In this document: positions 24,300-31,952 of the stretch, one piece after another | How positions within the stretch are numbered: position 1 is the stretch's first letter | How the letters are laid out: every line of letters starts with the position of its first letter | NCBI RefSeq assembly: GCF_015751905.1 | Contig: NZ_JADOUF010000001.1 | Location: 3,844,001 to 3,908,000, forward strand | Direction: 5' to 3' | DNA length: 64,000 nucleotides | Origin: Longispora fulva | Lineage (GTDB): Bacteria > Actinomycetota > Actinomycetes > Mycobacteriales > Micromonosporaceae | The notes under the pieces: generated by a model | What the model saw: the letters and a program-made list of their open reading frames with translations, nothing else | Told to the model about the DNA's origin: nothing | Database searches by the model: none | Position numbers and translations under genes: made by a program

Positions 24300-24503
24300 A
24301 TGTCAGCACCCGTGTACTTCGCGACCATCGGCCTGTTCCTCGGCACGATCCTGGCGATCTTCGCGATGCGGTACCGCGCGGTCACCAGTAGCGCGAGAGC
24401 CGCCCAGGCCGCCAGCCTCGACGTCGCCGCCGTGCAGGCGAGCCTCGACGACATCGCCGCCCGCCTGGGCACCATCGAGAAGACCCTCAAGGAGATCGAG
24501 TAA
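24300..24503 (+). CDS. Small single-span membrane protein with coiled coil
   Basis: A 67-residue protein: one N-terminal span (YFATIGLFLGTILAIFAM) followed by a basic turn and an amphipathic helix to the end (DVAAVQASLDDIAARLGTIE) suited to oligomerisation. It lies between the ArsR gene and the next membrane-protein gene, sharing one base with it (TAATG). I infer joint function of the two membrane proteins under ArsR control. Family not recognised. Confidence 0.78.
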   Translation: MSAPVYFATIGLFLGTILAIFAMRYRAVTSSARAAQAASLDVAAVQASLDDIAARLGTIEKTLKEIE

Positions 24504-24958
24504 TGACGACCGCGACGACCACCCCCGTCCGCCCGGCCCCGCCGGCGCCCACGCTGTCGGTGCTGCGGCTCAACATCATGCGGATCGGGTACCTGCTGAT
24601 GAGCGTCGGGCTCGCGATCGTGAAGTGGCCCGCGCTGCTGCACGCCGAGCGCTGGACCCTGTTCGGGGGCGTGGTCAACTGCATCCTGGTGGCGATGTCG
24701 ATCCTGGCGTTCTTCGGGCTGCGGTACCCGCGACAGCTGCTGCCCCTGCTGCTGTTCGAGTCGATCTGGAAGGTGCTCTGGCTCGGCCTGGTCGCCATTC
24801 CGCTGTGGACCGACGGACGGCTGGCAGGGGACACCGCCGACGTGGCCAGCGACTGCCTGTATGTCGTCATCATCCTGGCGGTGATCCCCTGGGACCACGT
24901 GTACAGGCAGTACCTCGCCCAGCCCGGTGACCCGTGGTGGCGCCGCCGCGCGTCCTAG
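24503..24958 (+). CDS. Polytopic membrane protein in ArsR operon
   Basis: A 151-residue protein with four predicted spans (about residues 24-44, 52-72, 78-98 and 112-132) and a Pro-rich N-terminus. The C-terminus carries the phrase VIPWDHVYRQYLAQPGDPWW, which I associate with small uncharacterised actinobacterial membrane proteins near ArsR regulators. No transport or catalytic motif. It ends 4 bases into the stop region of the convergent fusion gene. Confidence 0.8.
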   Translation: MTTATTTPVRPAPPAPTLSVLRLNIMRIGYLLMSVGLAIVKWPALLHAERWTLFGGVVNCILVAMSILAFFGLRYPRQLLPLLLFESIWKVLWLGLVAIPLWTDGRLAGDTADVASDCLYVVIILAVIPWDHVYRQYLAQPGDPWWRRRAS

Positions 24959-27900
24959 CCGTCGCGTTGCACCAGCCCGGGATGGCCGGCGAGGAAGGCC
25001 TCCAGCCCGTCCTCCCGGACCGCCTGGAACATCGCCCCCGACACCGGGTCCAGCGCCTCGCCGAGGTACTGGCCCCGGGCGTCGTTCACCGACCTCCCCG
25101 ACGTGCGCACCAGCGTGATCCGCTCGGCCGGGATCCGGCCCAGGGTGAACAGCATCTCCGGCAGCCCCACCGGACCGGTGGTCACGGTCAACGAGTTGCC
25201 GGCGGCGCGCACCACCCGGTCGAGCTTCACCGGGTCGCGGACCAGGTCCTGGCGGCGCGCCTCGGTGACCAGCGCCTTGACGAACTGCTGCTGGTGGCGC
25301 TGGCGGGCGTAGTCCCCGGTGGCGATGGTCTTGCGCTGCCGGACGTAGTCGAGGGCCGAGGGGGCGTCCATCCGGCCGCAGCCCTTGCGGTACACGACGC
25401 CGGTGGCGATGGAGGTGGTGTCGACGTCCACGCACAGGTCGACGCCGCCCATCACCCTGACGACCTCCATGAAGCCGTAGAAGTCGACGAGGGCCGCGCC
25501 GTCGAAGCCGGCCACCCCGGTGAGGTCGCGGACCGTCTCGGCGAGCAGCCGGCCGCCCCGCGCGCGGTCCTGCTCGGCGCCCGCGCCGTAGGCGAACGCC
25601 GCGTTGAGCCGGTCGCGCCCGCCGGGGAAACCCGGGGTGGCCGGGATGTCCACGAGCGTGTCGCGGGGCAGGGAGACGACGTACGCGCGGTCCATCGTGG
25701 CCGGCACGTGCAGGACCATGACCGTGTCGGCCCGGATCAGCCCGCCCTGACCCTTGCGCCAGTCGACCCCCACCAACAGGATGTTCAACGGCCCGCGCAG
25801 TTCCCACGTCCCGGCGGGCGCCCCGTGCCAGGTGGCGGTGGCCCCGAGGAGGTCGGCGTGCCCGATCGCGTCCTCGTACCGCTGAGCCAGCACCTGGCCG
25901 GCGATCAGGCCCGACCCGCTGACCCCCATCAGCACGACCCCACCCCACACGCACAGCCGGGCCCACAGCGGTCCCTTGCGCCGGTCGCGCCGGGCCCGCT
26001 GCGCGATCATCTGGGTACGCACCGTGGTCAACGCCGCCGCGTGCCCGGCCCGGGCCGGCTGGTGCCAGCGCAGGGTCGCCCCGACGAGCGCCGTGATCGC
26101 CGACTGGATGACGACGAGGTAGATGAGCTGGCGGTACACGACCTGTTGCAGGAGCAGGGTCCACAGTGGGCCGGCGTCCTCGCGGTCGAGCCGGAACGCG
26201 TACGCCGCGACGGCGAACTGGGCGGCGTGCAGGGTGGCCCACAGCACCACCGTCCAGGTGACCGGCTGGAACAGCAGGGTGTAGAGCAGGTACACGTCGA
26301 CCAGGGGCGCGAGGATCGGCTGCGCGATCTGGAACAGCAGCAGGTAGCTCAGGCCCCGGCGGCCCAGCTTGCCGGCAGCCCCGGACTCGCGGAACGCCGC
26401 CCGGTGCTTCCACATCGCCTGCATCGTGCCGTAGCACCAGCGGTACCGTTGCCGCCACAGGCTCTGCCAGCTGCTCGGGGCCTCGGTCCAGGCGCAGGCC
26501 GCGTCCTCGTAGACGACCTTCCACCCGGCCCGGCACACGGCCATCGTCAGATCGGTGTCCTCGGCCAGGGTCGCGACGCTGAGCCCACCGGCGGCGGTCA
26601 GGGCCGTCCGGCGGAACGCGCCCAGGGCGCCGGGAACCGTGGGCATGCATGAGGCGACCTCGAACACCCGGCGGTCCAGGTTGAACGCGATCACGTACTC
26701 CAGGTGCTGCCACCGACCGAGCAGCCCGCCCCGGTTGGCGACCTTCGCGTTGCCGGCCACCGCGCCGACCATGGTGTCCCGGAACGGCCGGACCATCAGG
26801 TGCAGGGTCTCCGGTTCGAGGATGGTGTCCCCGTCGACGAGGACGACCAGGTCGTGCCGGGCGGCGTCGATGCCGGCCTGCAACGCCGACGCCTTGCCGG
26901 CGTTGGCCTGCCGGATCACCCGCACGCCCGGCAGCCCGAGCCGCTCGACGATGTCGGCGGTGTCGTCCGTGGAGCCGTCGTCGACGACGATGACCTCCAG
27001 GTCCGGGTACGCCGTCGCGACCAGGGACTCGATCACCGCGGCGATGTTGGCGGCCTCGTTGTGCGCTGGCACGATCACCGACACGGCCGGGGTGTGGCCG
27101 ACGTCCTCGATCGCCTTGCGCCGCCGGCGGGAGTGCTGCCAGGCGCACGCCGCCTGGATCGCCATCCGGGTCAGCGCCAGGACGGTGGCCGTGACGAGCA
27201 GGACGAAGAGCAGGTCCGCCACCAGGGTCGAGCCGGACTGGACCACGGCCAGCGCCGCTCCCCTGGCCCGCGCCCCGCTCCCCGCCTCGCGCACGGGGAT
27301 CGGCTCGCCCAGCCCCTCGGAGACGGTCACCACCCGCAGCTCGCGCCGGTGCAGCGTGGGCAGCAGGGTGTCCAGCGCCCTGAGGGTCTGACTCCGGTCC
27401 CCGCCGCCGTCGTGCAGGCCGACGATGGCGCCGTTGTCGCCCAGGGGCGCGCCGGCCACGGCGATCGCCGGCACGCCCGGCTGCTGCCAGTCGCGGGTGT
27501 CGAGGTCGCTGAGCACGGTGCGGTAGCCCCACCGGCCCGCGGCGGCGATCAGGGCCATGGTCCGAGCGTCGACCTGCGCCGGGGTGGACGAGTAGGCGGG
27601 CCGGAACAGCCGGATGTCGCGGCCGGTGGCCCGGGCCACCGCGTCGCGGGTCAGGTCCAGTTCGCGGCGGACCTGCCACTCGGGCAGCGCCGTGAGGTCA
27701 CGGTGGGTGAACCCGTGCAGGCCCAGTTCGTGGCCCTCGGCGAGGATCCGGCGGACGAGCTCCGGGTGCTCGTCGACCCGCGCGCCGACCACGAAGAACG
27801 TGGCGTGCGCGTGGTGGCGGGCCAGCGCGTCGAGGATCCGGGGCGTCCACTCCGGGTCCGGTCCGTCCTCGAAGGTCAGCGCGACCGTCCGGTCCGGCAG

Positions 27901-28098
27901 GCCCCGGCCGGGGCCCGCGCCGTCGAGCACCGGCCCGCGCACGACCTGGCCCTGCCCGCCGATCCCGAACTGCCCGGGCCGCTGCGTGCCCACCCCGATC
28001 GACCCGGTCAACCCGGCCACGACCAGCGCGGACATCACCACCGCCCCGCCGAGCAGGAGGAGGATCCAGTGGGCCCGGGGTTGCTCGCGGCTAGACAA
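24955..28098 (-). CDS. Three-domain fusion: NodB deacetylase - GT2 polymerase - LCP ligase
   Basis: One uninterrupted 1047-residue reading frame. Span 11-31 leads to an external NodB domain (about 70-265): TFEDGPD (75-81), HGFTH (128-132), FRPAYS, LHD (228-230). A span at 288-312 precedes a cytoplasmic processive GT2 (about 337-570) with DDGS (373), DGD (422), ED (513) and QRYRW (550), then C-terminal spans up to LRWHQPARAG (676-685). A basic linker and a span (713-734) lead to an LCP domain (about 769-945): ILLVGVD, RADTVMVLHV, SLPRDTL, ALDYVRQR, DYARQRHQQQ. Topology puts NodB and LCP outside and GT2 inside. MatB-like NodB-GT2 fusions make poly-GlcNAc in streptomycetes; the added LCP suggests direct attachment of the polymer to peptidoglycan. 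TTG start at 28098 overlaps the upstream small gene by 8 bases. Confidence 0.93.
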   Translation of the reverse strand: MSSREQPRAHWILLLLGGAVVMSALVVAGLTGSIGVGTQRPGQFGIGGQGQVVRGPVLDGAGPGRGLPDRTVALTFEDGPDPEWTPRILDALARHHAHATFFVVGARVDEHPELVRRILAEGHELGLHGFTHRDLTALPEWQVRRELDLTRDAVARATGRDIRLFRPAYSSTPAQVDARTMALIAAAGRWGYRTVLSDLDTRDWQQPGVPAIAVAGAPLGDNGAIVGLHDGGGDRSQTLRALDTLLPTLHRRELRVVTVSEGLGEPIPVREAGSGARARGAALAVVQSGSTLVADLLFVLLVTATVLALTRMAIQAACAWQHSRRRRKAIEDVGHTPAVSVIVPAHNEAANIAAVIESLVATAYPDLEVIVVDDGSTDDTADIVERLGLPGVRVIRQANAGKASALQAGIDAARHDLVVLVDGDTILEPETLHLMVRPFRDTMVGAVAGNAKVANRGGLLGRWQHLEYVIAFNLDRRVFEVASCMPTVPGALGAFRRTALTAAGGLSVATLAEDTDLTMAVCRAGWKVVYEDAACAWTEAPSSWQSLWRQRYRWCYGTMQAMWKHRAAFRESGAAGKLGRRGLSYLLLFQIAQPILAPLVDVYLLYTLLFQPVTWTVVLWATLHAAQFAVAAYAFRLDREDAGPLWTLLLQQVVYRQLIYLVVIQSAITALVGATLRWHQPARAGHAAALTTVRTQMIAQRARRDRRKGPLWARLCVWGGVVLMGVSGSGLIAGQVLAQRYEDAIGHADLLGATATWHGAPAGTWELRGPLNILLVGVDWRKGQGGLIRADTVMVLHVPATMDRAYVVSLPRDTLVDIPATPGFPGGRDRLNAAFAYGAGAEQDRARGGRLLAETVRDLTGVAGFDGAALVDFYGFMEVVRVMGGVDLCVDVDTTSIATGVVYRKGCGRMDAPSALDYVRQRKTIATGDYARQRHQQQFVKALVTEARRQDLVRDPVKLDRVVRAAGNSLTVTTGPVGLPEMLFTLGRIPAERITLVRTSGRSVNDARGQYLGEALDPVSGAMFQAVREDGLEAFLAGHPGLVQRDG

Positions 28099-28237
28099 CG
28101 GCGAGGCCGGCGCCCACGAGGGCCAGCCAACCGAGGAACACCAACGTCACCAGCACCCCGGCACCCGTGACCAGCCGGCGGCGGACGCCCCGGCGGTCGA
28201 CGAAGACGGCTTCCTCCGGCCCGCGCTTGTCGCGCAT
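28091..28237 (-). CDS. 48-residue single-span membrane protein coupled to the fusion gene
   Basis: ATG 28237, with GTGAAGG just upstream, opens a 48-residue protein. It has a charged N-terminus (MRDKRGPEEAVFVDRRGVRR) and one span (about residues 22-46). Its stop TAG lies inside the first codons of the deacetylase-GT2-LCP gene, so translation is coupled. Poly-GlcNAc synthases commonly need a tiny membrane subunit (IcaD, PgaD); this protein could play that part, though no sequence similarity is evident to me. It is too short for standard gene callers. Confidence 0.7.
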   Translation of the reverse strand: MRDKRGPEEAVFVDRRGVRRRLVTGAGVLVTLVFLGWLALVGAGLAVV

Positions 28238-28262
28238 CGCCTTCACTCTTGCCCCCGAAATG

Positions 28263-28280
28263 TCCCCAGAAAACTGGGGA
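28263..28280. repeat. Perfect inverted repeat before the 48-residue gene
   Basis: TCCCCAG-AAAA-CTGGGGA (7-bp arms). It lies 25 bp upstream of the small membrane protein start and 27 bp beyond the DUF4037 stop. It could be a weak terminator for DUF4037 or an operator for the glycopolymer operon. Confidence 0.5.
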
Positions 28281-28307
28281 ATCCTAACCGTCCCCGGTGG
28301 ACGGTGA

Positions 28308-29369
28308 CTATGGGTTACCGGTGAGACGGGCGTCACCCAAGGACCGGTAGGTCGCGGCGAGGGTGGCGCGTCGGGCAGGATGGGCGAGTACGTCCACATT
28401 GTCGACCCACTGGCCGATCGCGCCGAGCCCGGTGGGCAGGACCGACAGCACCGGGTCGGTGAGCCCGGCGAGGAGGTCGGCGGTCACGGCCGGGTCGATC
28501 ATCCGGTACGGCCGGTCCCAGAACGTCGACACGCCCACCTCCGGGGTGGGCAGTCCGCGGGCCCGCTGCTTGTCGAGGAGCAGCTCGACGGCGGCGACCA
28601 GGCCGTCCTCCCTGCCGTGCCAGTCTCCGGCGTCGAGGGCCCGGTCCAGCGGGCCGGCGAGCTCGTCCGCCCAGGGTAGGGCGCGTTGCGTCCACTTCTC
28701 ATACGGCGCCCACCGCCGGGCCAGCAGGAACGCCAACTGGGTGAGGTCGGCGACCAGCTCCGCGGCCAGCAGCCGGGACTGCCGCTCCTGGCCGGTCTGC
28801 GCCGTCCGGCCGACGAACGGCAGCCGCTGGCCGAGCCGGCCCCAACCGGCGGCGACGACGTACCGGTCGACCTCCGGCGGATACCAGGCGAGCGCGGAGC
28901 GCACCGGCCCCAACTCCGTCGTCGTGTCGGCGAACACCGCCCCGCCGGTGACCTCCAGGACGCCCTGGCCGGTGACGAGCAGCCAGTCGGTCGTGCTCAG
29001 GCCCGGCACCGGGTCGACCCCGAGCCGGCTGGTCGCGAAGTCCCCGACCGTGGCGACCTCGACCTCGTGCGTCGGCTCCGGCGACCACGTGGTCGGAAAC
29101 CTGACAGGCCGGCCCTGGTACGTCTCGGGCAGCTCCCTGGTGAGCATCGCGTGCACGGGGCCCACCGCCGCCCGGTCAGCCCCGTCCACGAGGACGGTCA
29201 GCCGGCAGCCCCAGTCGTGGTCGCGGCTGCGCGCGTCGTCGAATCCGAGCACGTCGGAGCCGGAACCGAGCCGGCCGGCGGCGTACCGCAGGCCCGGGTG
29301 GGCGGTCGCGATCAGGGGGCCCACGATGTCGCGATGGAAGGCGTCGGCGAGATCAACTCCGGTGGTCAC
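28308..29369 (-). CDS. DUF4037 domain protein (nucleotidyltransferase-like)
   Basis: A 353-residue cytoplasmic protein. The N-terminal region contains AAGRLGSGSDVLGFDDARSRDHDWG, which looks like the G-S-x(n)-D-x-D of minimal nucleotidyltransferases, as in other DUF4037 members. The C-terminal half is helical (HEPN-like), with PYEKWTQRALPW typical of the family. Biological role unknown; a related nucleotidylyl-transfer resistance function is only an analogy. GTG 29369 is the likely start, though no strong ribosome site is seen. Confidence 0.8.
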   Translation of the reverse strand: MTTGVDLADAFHRDIVGPLIATAHPGLRYAAGRLGSGSDVLGFDDARSRDHDWGCRLTVLVDGADRAAVGPVHAMLTRELPETYQGRPVRFPTTWSPEPTHEVEVATVGDFATSRLGVDPVPGLSTTDWLLVTGQGVLEVTGGAVFADTTTELGPVRSALAWYPPEVDRYVVAAGWGRLGQRLPFVGRTAQTGQERQSRLLAAELVADLTQLAFLLARRWAPYEKWTQRALPWADELAGPLDRALDAGDWHGREDGLVAAVELLLDKQRARGLPTPEVGVSTFWDRPYRMIDPAVTADLLAGLTDPVLSVLPTGLGAIGQWVDNVDVLAHPARRATLAATYRSLGDARLTGNP

Positions 29370-29717
29370 CGGTCGATTGTGCTGCGGGGCGTCGACTGGA
29401 CAAAGCGAGTTACCGTGGAGCGCGTGGCCGGGGCCAGCGCGATCGCCCCACCGGCGTCCGAGCGGGCGCCCGTTGAGCTCCCACGCACCGCGGCACGGCT
29501 GAGGGGACGGGCCGTGGTGCGTGGGTCGACGGACCACGGCCCGCCAGCTGAGGAGGCGGCGGGCCGTGGCGCGTGGAACGGGTCCTTCGGTGGGAGGCCA
29601 GGAACCCGTTCCTGTCCAGCGGGGCCGCACGGCGGCCCGGGGTGATACAGCCAGGCGGGCCTGGGTCCTACAGCCCGGCGAGGCCCGGGGTCCTACTGCC
29701 GGGCGGTCCCGGGGTTG
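29370..29717. other. 348-bp intergenic region with repeats, no gene seen
   Basis: No convincing coding frame. It holds a 10-bp-arm inverted repeat (29509-29518 / 29533-29542, GGGCCGTGGT type), a near-identical third copy of that arm with flanks at 29561-29576, and a tandem array at 29643-29717 next to the downstream gene's stop. Confidence 0.7.
29643..29717 (-). repeat. Degenerate ~24-bp tandem repeat abutting a gene 3' end
   Basis: Three imperfect units, each with TACAGCCCGGCG- or TACTGCCGGGCG-like cores about 24-25 bp apart. A fourth unit coincides with the last codons and stop of the gene ending at 29718. Read on the minus strand, each unit contains a GCCGGGCTGTAG-like string, so the array looks like serial duplication of the gene's 3' end. 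Confidence 0.6.
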
Positions 29718-30353
29718 CTACAGCCCGGCGGCCAGGGCCGTCAGGAGCGGCGTGAGCTGGTCGGCGCCTGGGAGGGGCAGACCGTTCGGCACCGTGTTCG
29801 GCAGGCCCTCGACGACCGGGACACCACGGAGCTTCGCGCTCGCCGAGAACGCCACCCCGTCCGCCCGGACGAGGCGCACGACGCCCCCCGCCTCGGTGGG
29901 CACGGTGTTCACGTCCGGCGCGCCCGGGGAAGCCACCACGGTGACGGTCGCCTCGGCGGAGCCGGCCTTGGCGAGCACCCCGGTCACGGTGAGCTTGTCG
30001 GCGTCGCAGGCGGCCGTGACCTGGGCGCCGGGGAACCGGTCCTTGAGCGCCGCTGTGGCCTTCTCCGCCGCGGCCCCGCAGTTCCAGGTCTTCGGCAGGC
30101 CGGTCGGCAGCGGCGGGACACCGGTCGGGACGGCCGTGGGCAGCACCGTCGGCAGGGCGGTGGGGAGGGCGGTGGGGAGGGGCAGGTCCGGGGTGCTCGG
30201 CAGCGCGGTGGGGACCGGGACCTTGGCGGAGGTGGGCACGATGTCCATGGCGTGCGCGGTCACGGCGACCCCACCGGCCAGCGCCACAGCCACGGCTCCC
30301 ATGAGGACCCCGCGCGTCAGCCAGCCCCGACCTGCGACCTTGTCGTTGTTCAC
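29718..30353 (-). CDS. Secreted/anchored protein with LPTA repeats, paralogous to anti-sigma ectodomain
   Basis: A 211-residue protein with an N-terminal signal or anchor (residues 12-36). A low-complexity spacer of L-P-T-A/V units (about 45-88, wall-spanning in appearance) follows, then a globular domain from W90. That domain resembles the external part of the anti-sigma-like protein encoded upstream: both start W-(N/D)-C-x-A-A, contain a second Cys after V-T, share RADG...S.S, and end with Q-L and A-L-A. GTG 30353 follows GAAGGGA. No enzyme motif. It may share ligand or partner with the sigma system. Confidence 0.75.
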   Translation of the reverse strand: MNNDKVAGRGWLTRGVLMGAVAVALAGGVAVTAHAMDIVPTSAKVPVPTALPSTPDLPLPTALPTALPTVLPTAVPTGVPPLPTGLPKTWNCGAAAEKATAALKDRFPGAQVTAACDADKLTVTGVLAKAGSAEATVTVVASPGAPDVNTVPTEAGGVVRLVRADGVAFSASAKLRGVPVVEGLPNTVPNGLPLPGADQLTPLLTALAAGL

Positions 30354-30538
30354 AGCGTTCCCTTCGTCTACGTGTCGACCCTTTCACCACATAGGTGCGA
30401 GGTGACCGCGTCAGGGGTTGCCCGGCGTCGCGATATTTCCAGACTTTTTTGGATACCGGCCGCAACTTCCTCACAACATCGTCGTTACCAGCACTTTCCG
30501 GGCGGCCCGGGCTCCGGCTCCGGCTCCGGCTCCGGGGA

Positions 30539-31267
30539 TCAGACCTTGCCCGCCAGGGCCAGCGCGACGCCCCGCAACTGCTCCGGGGACGACATCGGCA
30601 CCGGCCCGCTCCACAACCCCTCGACCTGGGTGGACACGGAGATGATCGTGCCGTCCGCCCGGCCCAGCCGTACCTCGGACATCGCCACGCCCCACACCCC
30701 GAGCGGGCCGAGCGGGGTGTCCTCGCAGCGCACTGACTGGCCGGGCGCGCACACCGAGCCCGCCGCGCCCCGGCTCACCTCGACCGTCGTCGTCACCTTC
30801 GTCGGTCCGCTGCGCCCCGTCGTGACCAGCACCTTCAGGGTTCCGCCGGCACACGTGACCACGGCGTCCGCACCGCCCTGCTGGGCGAGGAACGCCGTCA
30901 CCGCCGTTCCGGCCGCGGCACAGTCCCAGGCGCGCGCGCTGGGCGACCGCGACGGGGCCGGCTTCGAGGCCGTGGGGCCGGTCGGGCGGGCGGTGGGCGG
31001 CGCGCTGGTCCGCGGCACGCTGGACCACGGGGCGGCGATCGCCGGGCTGGGCGGCGGCGGGTCGGGGGCGAACCCGCCGCTCAGGGCGTACGCCGTGGCG
31101 CCGGCCCCGCCGACGGCCACCGTGGCGGCGAGCCCGGCAAGCAGGGCACGCAGGCCGAGGCGTCGGCGGGCGTGTCGCCGGCCGGCGGCGTACAGCGCTG
31201 CGGCGTCCAGCCGGGACGGCGGCGCGGGGGTCGAGCCGACCTCGTTGAGCAGCCTCTCCACGTCCAT
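30539..31267 (-). CDS. Anti-sigma-like membrane protein
   Basis: A 242-residue single-span protein: a short cytoplasmic part (MDVERLLNEVGSTPAPPSRL and an Arg-rich juxtamembrane patch), a span at about 40-62, a Pro-rich spacer and an external domain (W114 to the end) with four Cys. Its ATG shares one base with the sigma factor stop (TGATG), the usual arrangement for an anti-sigma partner. The cytoplasmic part is too short for a typical zinc anti-sigma domain and lacks HxxxCxxC, so the anti-sigma role rests on gene order. Confidence 0.72.
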   Translation of the reverse strand: MDVERLLNEVGSTPAPPSRLDAAALYAAGRRHARRRLGLRALLAGLAATVAVGGAGATAYALSGGFAPDPPPPSPAIAAPWSSVPRTSAPPTARPTGPTASKPAPSRSPSARAWDCAAAGTAVTAFLAQQGGADAVVTCAGGTLKVLVTTGRSGPTKVTTTVEVSRGAAGSVCAPGQSVRCEDTPLGPLGVWGVAMSEVRLGRADGTIISVSTQVEGLWSGPVPMSSPEQLRGVALALAGKV

Positions 31268-31878
31268 CAGATCGCCTCCCACGTCGGTCGGGTGTCCACC
31301 AGGTCACGGACGCCGCCGAGGGCGACCCGCAGCGCGGCGAGCCCCTTGGCGGTCTGCGACTTCACCGTGCCCTGCGAGACCCGGAGCACCTCGGCCGTCT
31401 CGGCGACGTCGAGGCCCTCGTAGTACCGGCAGACCAGGACGGCGCGCTGCCTTCTGGGCACGCTGCGTAATGCTTCCACCACGGCCACCCGGGTGGCCAC
31501 GGCGTCCCCGCCGTCGTCCACCGGCGGGGGCTCGGGCGGCGCGGCGGCCGTCAGTTCCCGCCTTCGCCAGGCCCGACCGGTGTCCGCGATGTACGCCCGC
31601 ACCAGGCAGGTGCGCACGAACGCGTCCAGCGCCTGCCGGTCGCGCACCGTGTGCCAGCCGGCCGCCAGCCGCACGAACGCCGCCTGGGCCAGGTCGTCCG
31701 CCCGGTGCCAGTCGCCGCACAGCACGTAGGCCGTGCGGCGCACGACGTCGCGGCGCGCCGTGAAGTACGCGGTGAAGCCTTCCAGTCCGTCGCTGTCCGC
31801 CAGCGCCCTCACCTCCCCCACCGGTGTAGGTGCCGGACGGTTACCCGATCGGTTGCCCGGGTGTCGGATATTTTTCAC
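31267..31878 (-). CDS. SigE-family RNA polymerase sigma factor (ECF-like)
   Basis: A group IV sigma factor. Region 2 is visible as YFTARRDVVRRTAYVLCGDWHRADDL followed by AQAAFVRLA, and region 4 as LRSVPRRQRAVLVCRYYEGL followed by DVAETAEVLRVSQGTVKSQTAKGL, typical of the actinobacterial SigE-like family. The frame begins at GTG 31878, but the first 20 residues are unlike the family; GTG 31821 or 31812 are credible alternatives. The region before it lacks a clear ribosome site. Coupled to the membrane protein downstream. Confidence 0.88.
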   Translation of the reverse strand: MKNIRHPGNRSGNRPAPTPVGEVRALADSDGLEGFTAYFTARRDVVRRTAYVLCGDWHRADDLAQAAFVRLAAGWHTVRDRQALDAFVRTCLVRAYIADTGRAWRRRELTAAAPPEPPPVDDGGDAVATRVAVVEALRSVPRRQRAVLVCRYYEGLDVAETAEVLRVSQGTVKSQTAKGLAALRVALGGVRDLVDTRPTWEAI

Positions 31879-31952
31879 CCCGCCCTAGGCGGGTCGATCT
31901 GGTCCGGAAGGATAGCCTTTGGGCGCAACCGAGACCCGAGGAGACGCCCTAC

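Noticed and set aside
29643-29717. CRISPR array
   Set aside because: Units are about 24 bp, degenerate and directly adjacent with no spacers; no cas genes are in the window.
29521-30405. Plus-strand open frames opposite the LPTA-repeat gene
   Set aside because: Composition follows the antisense of the minus-strand gene, which has a signal peptide and ribosome site.
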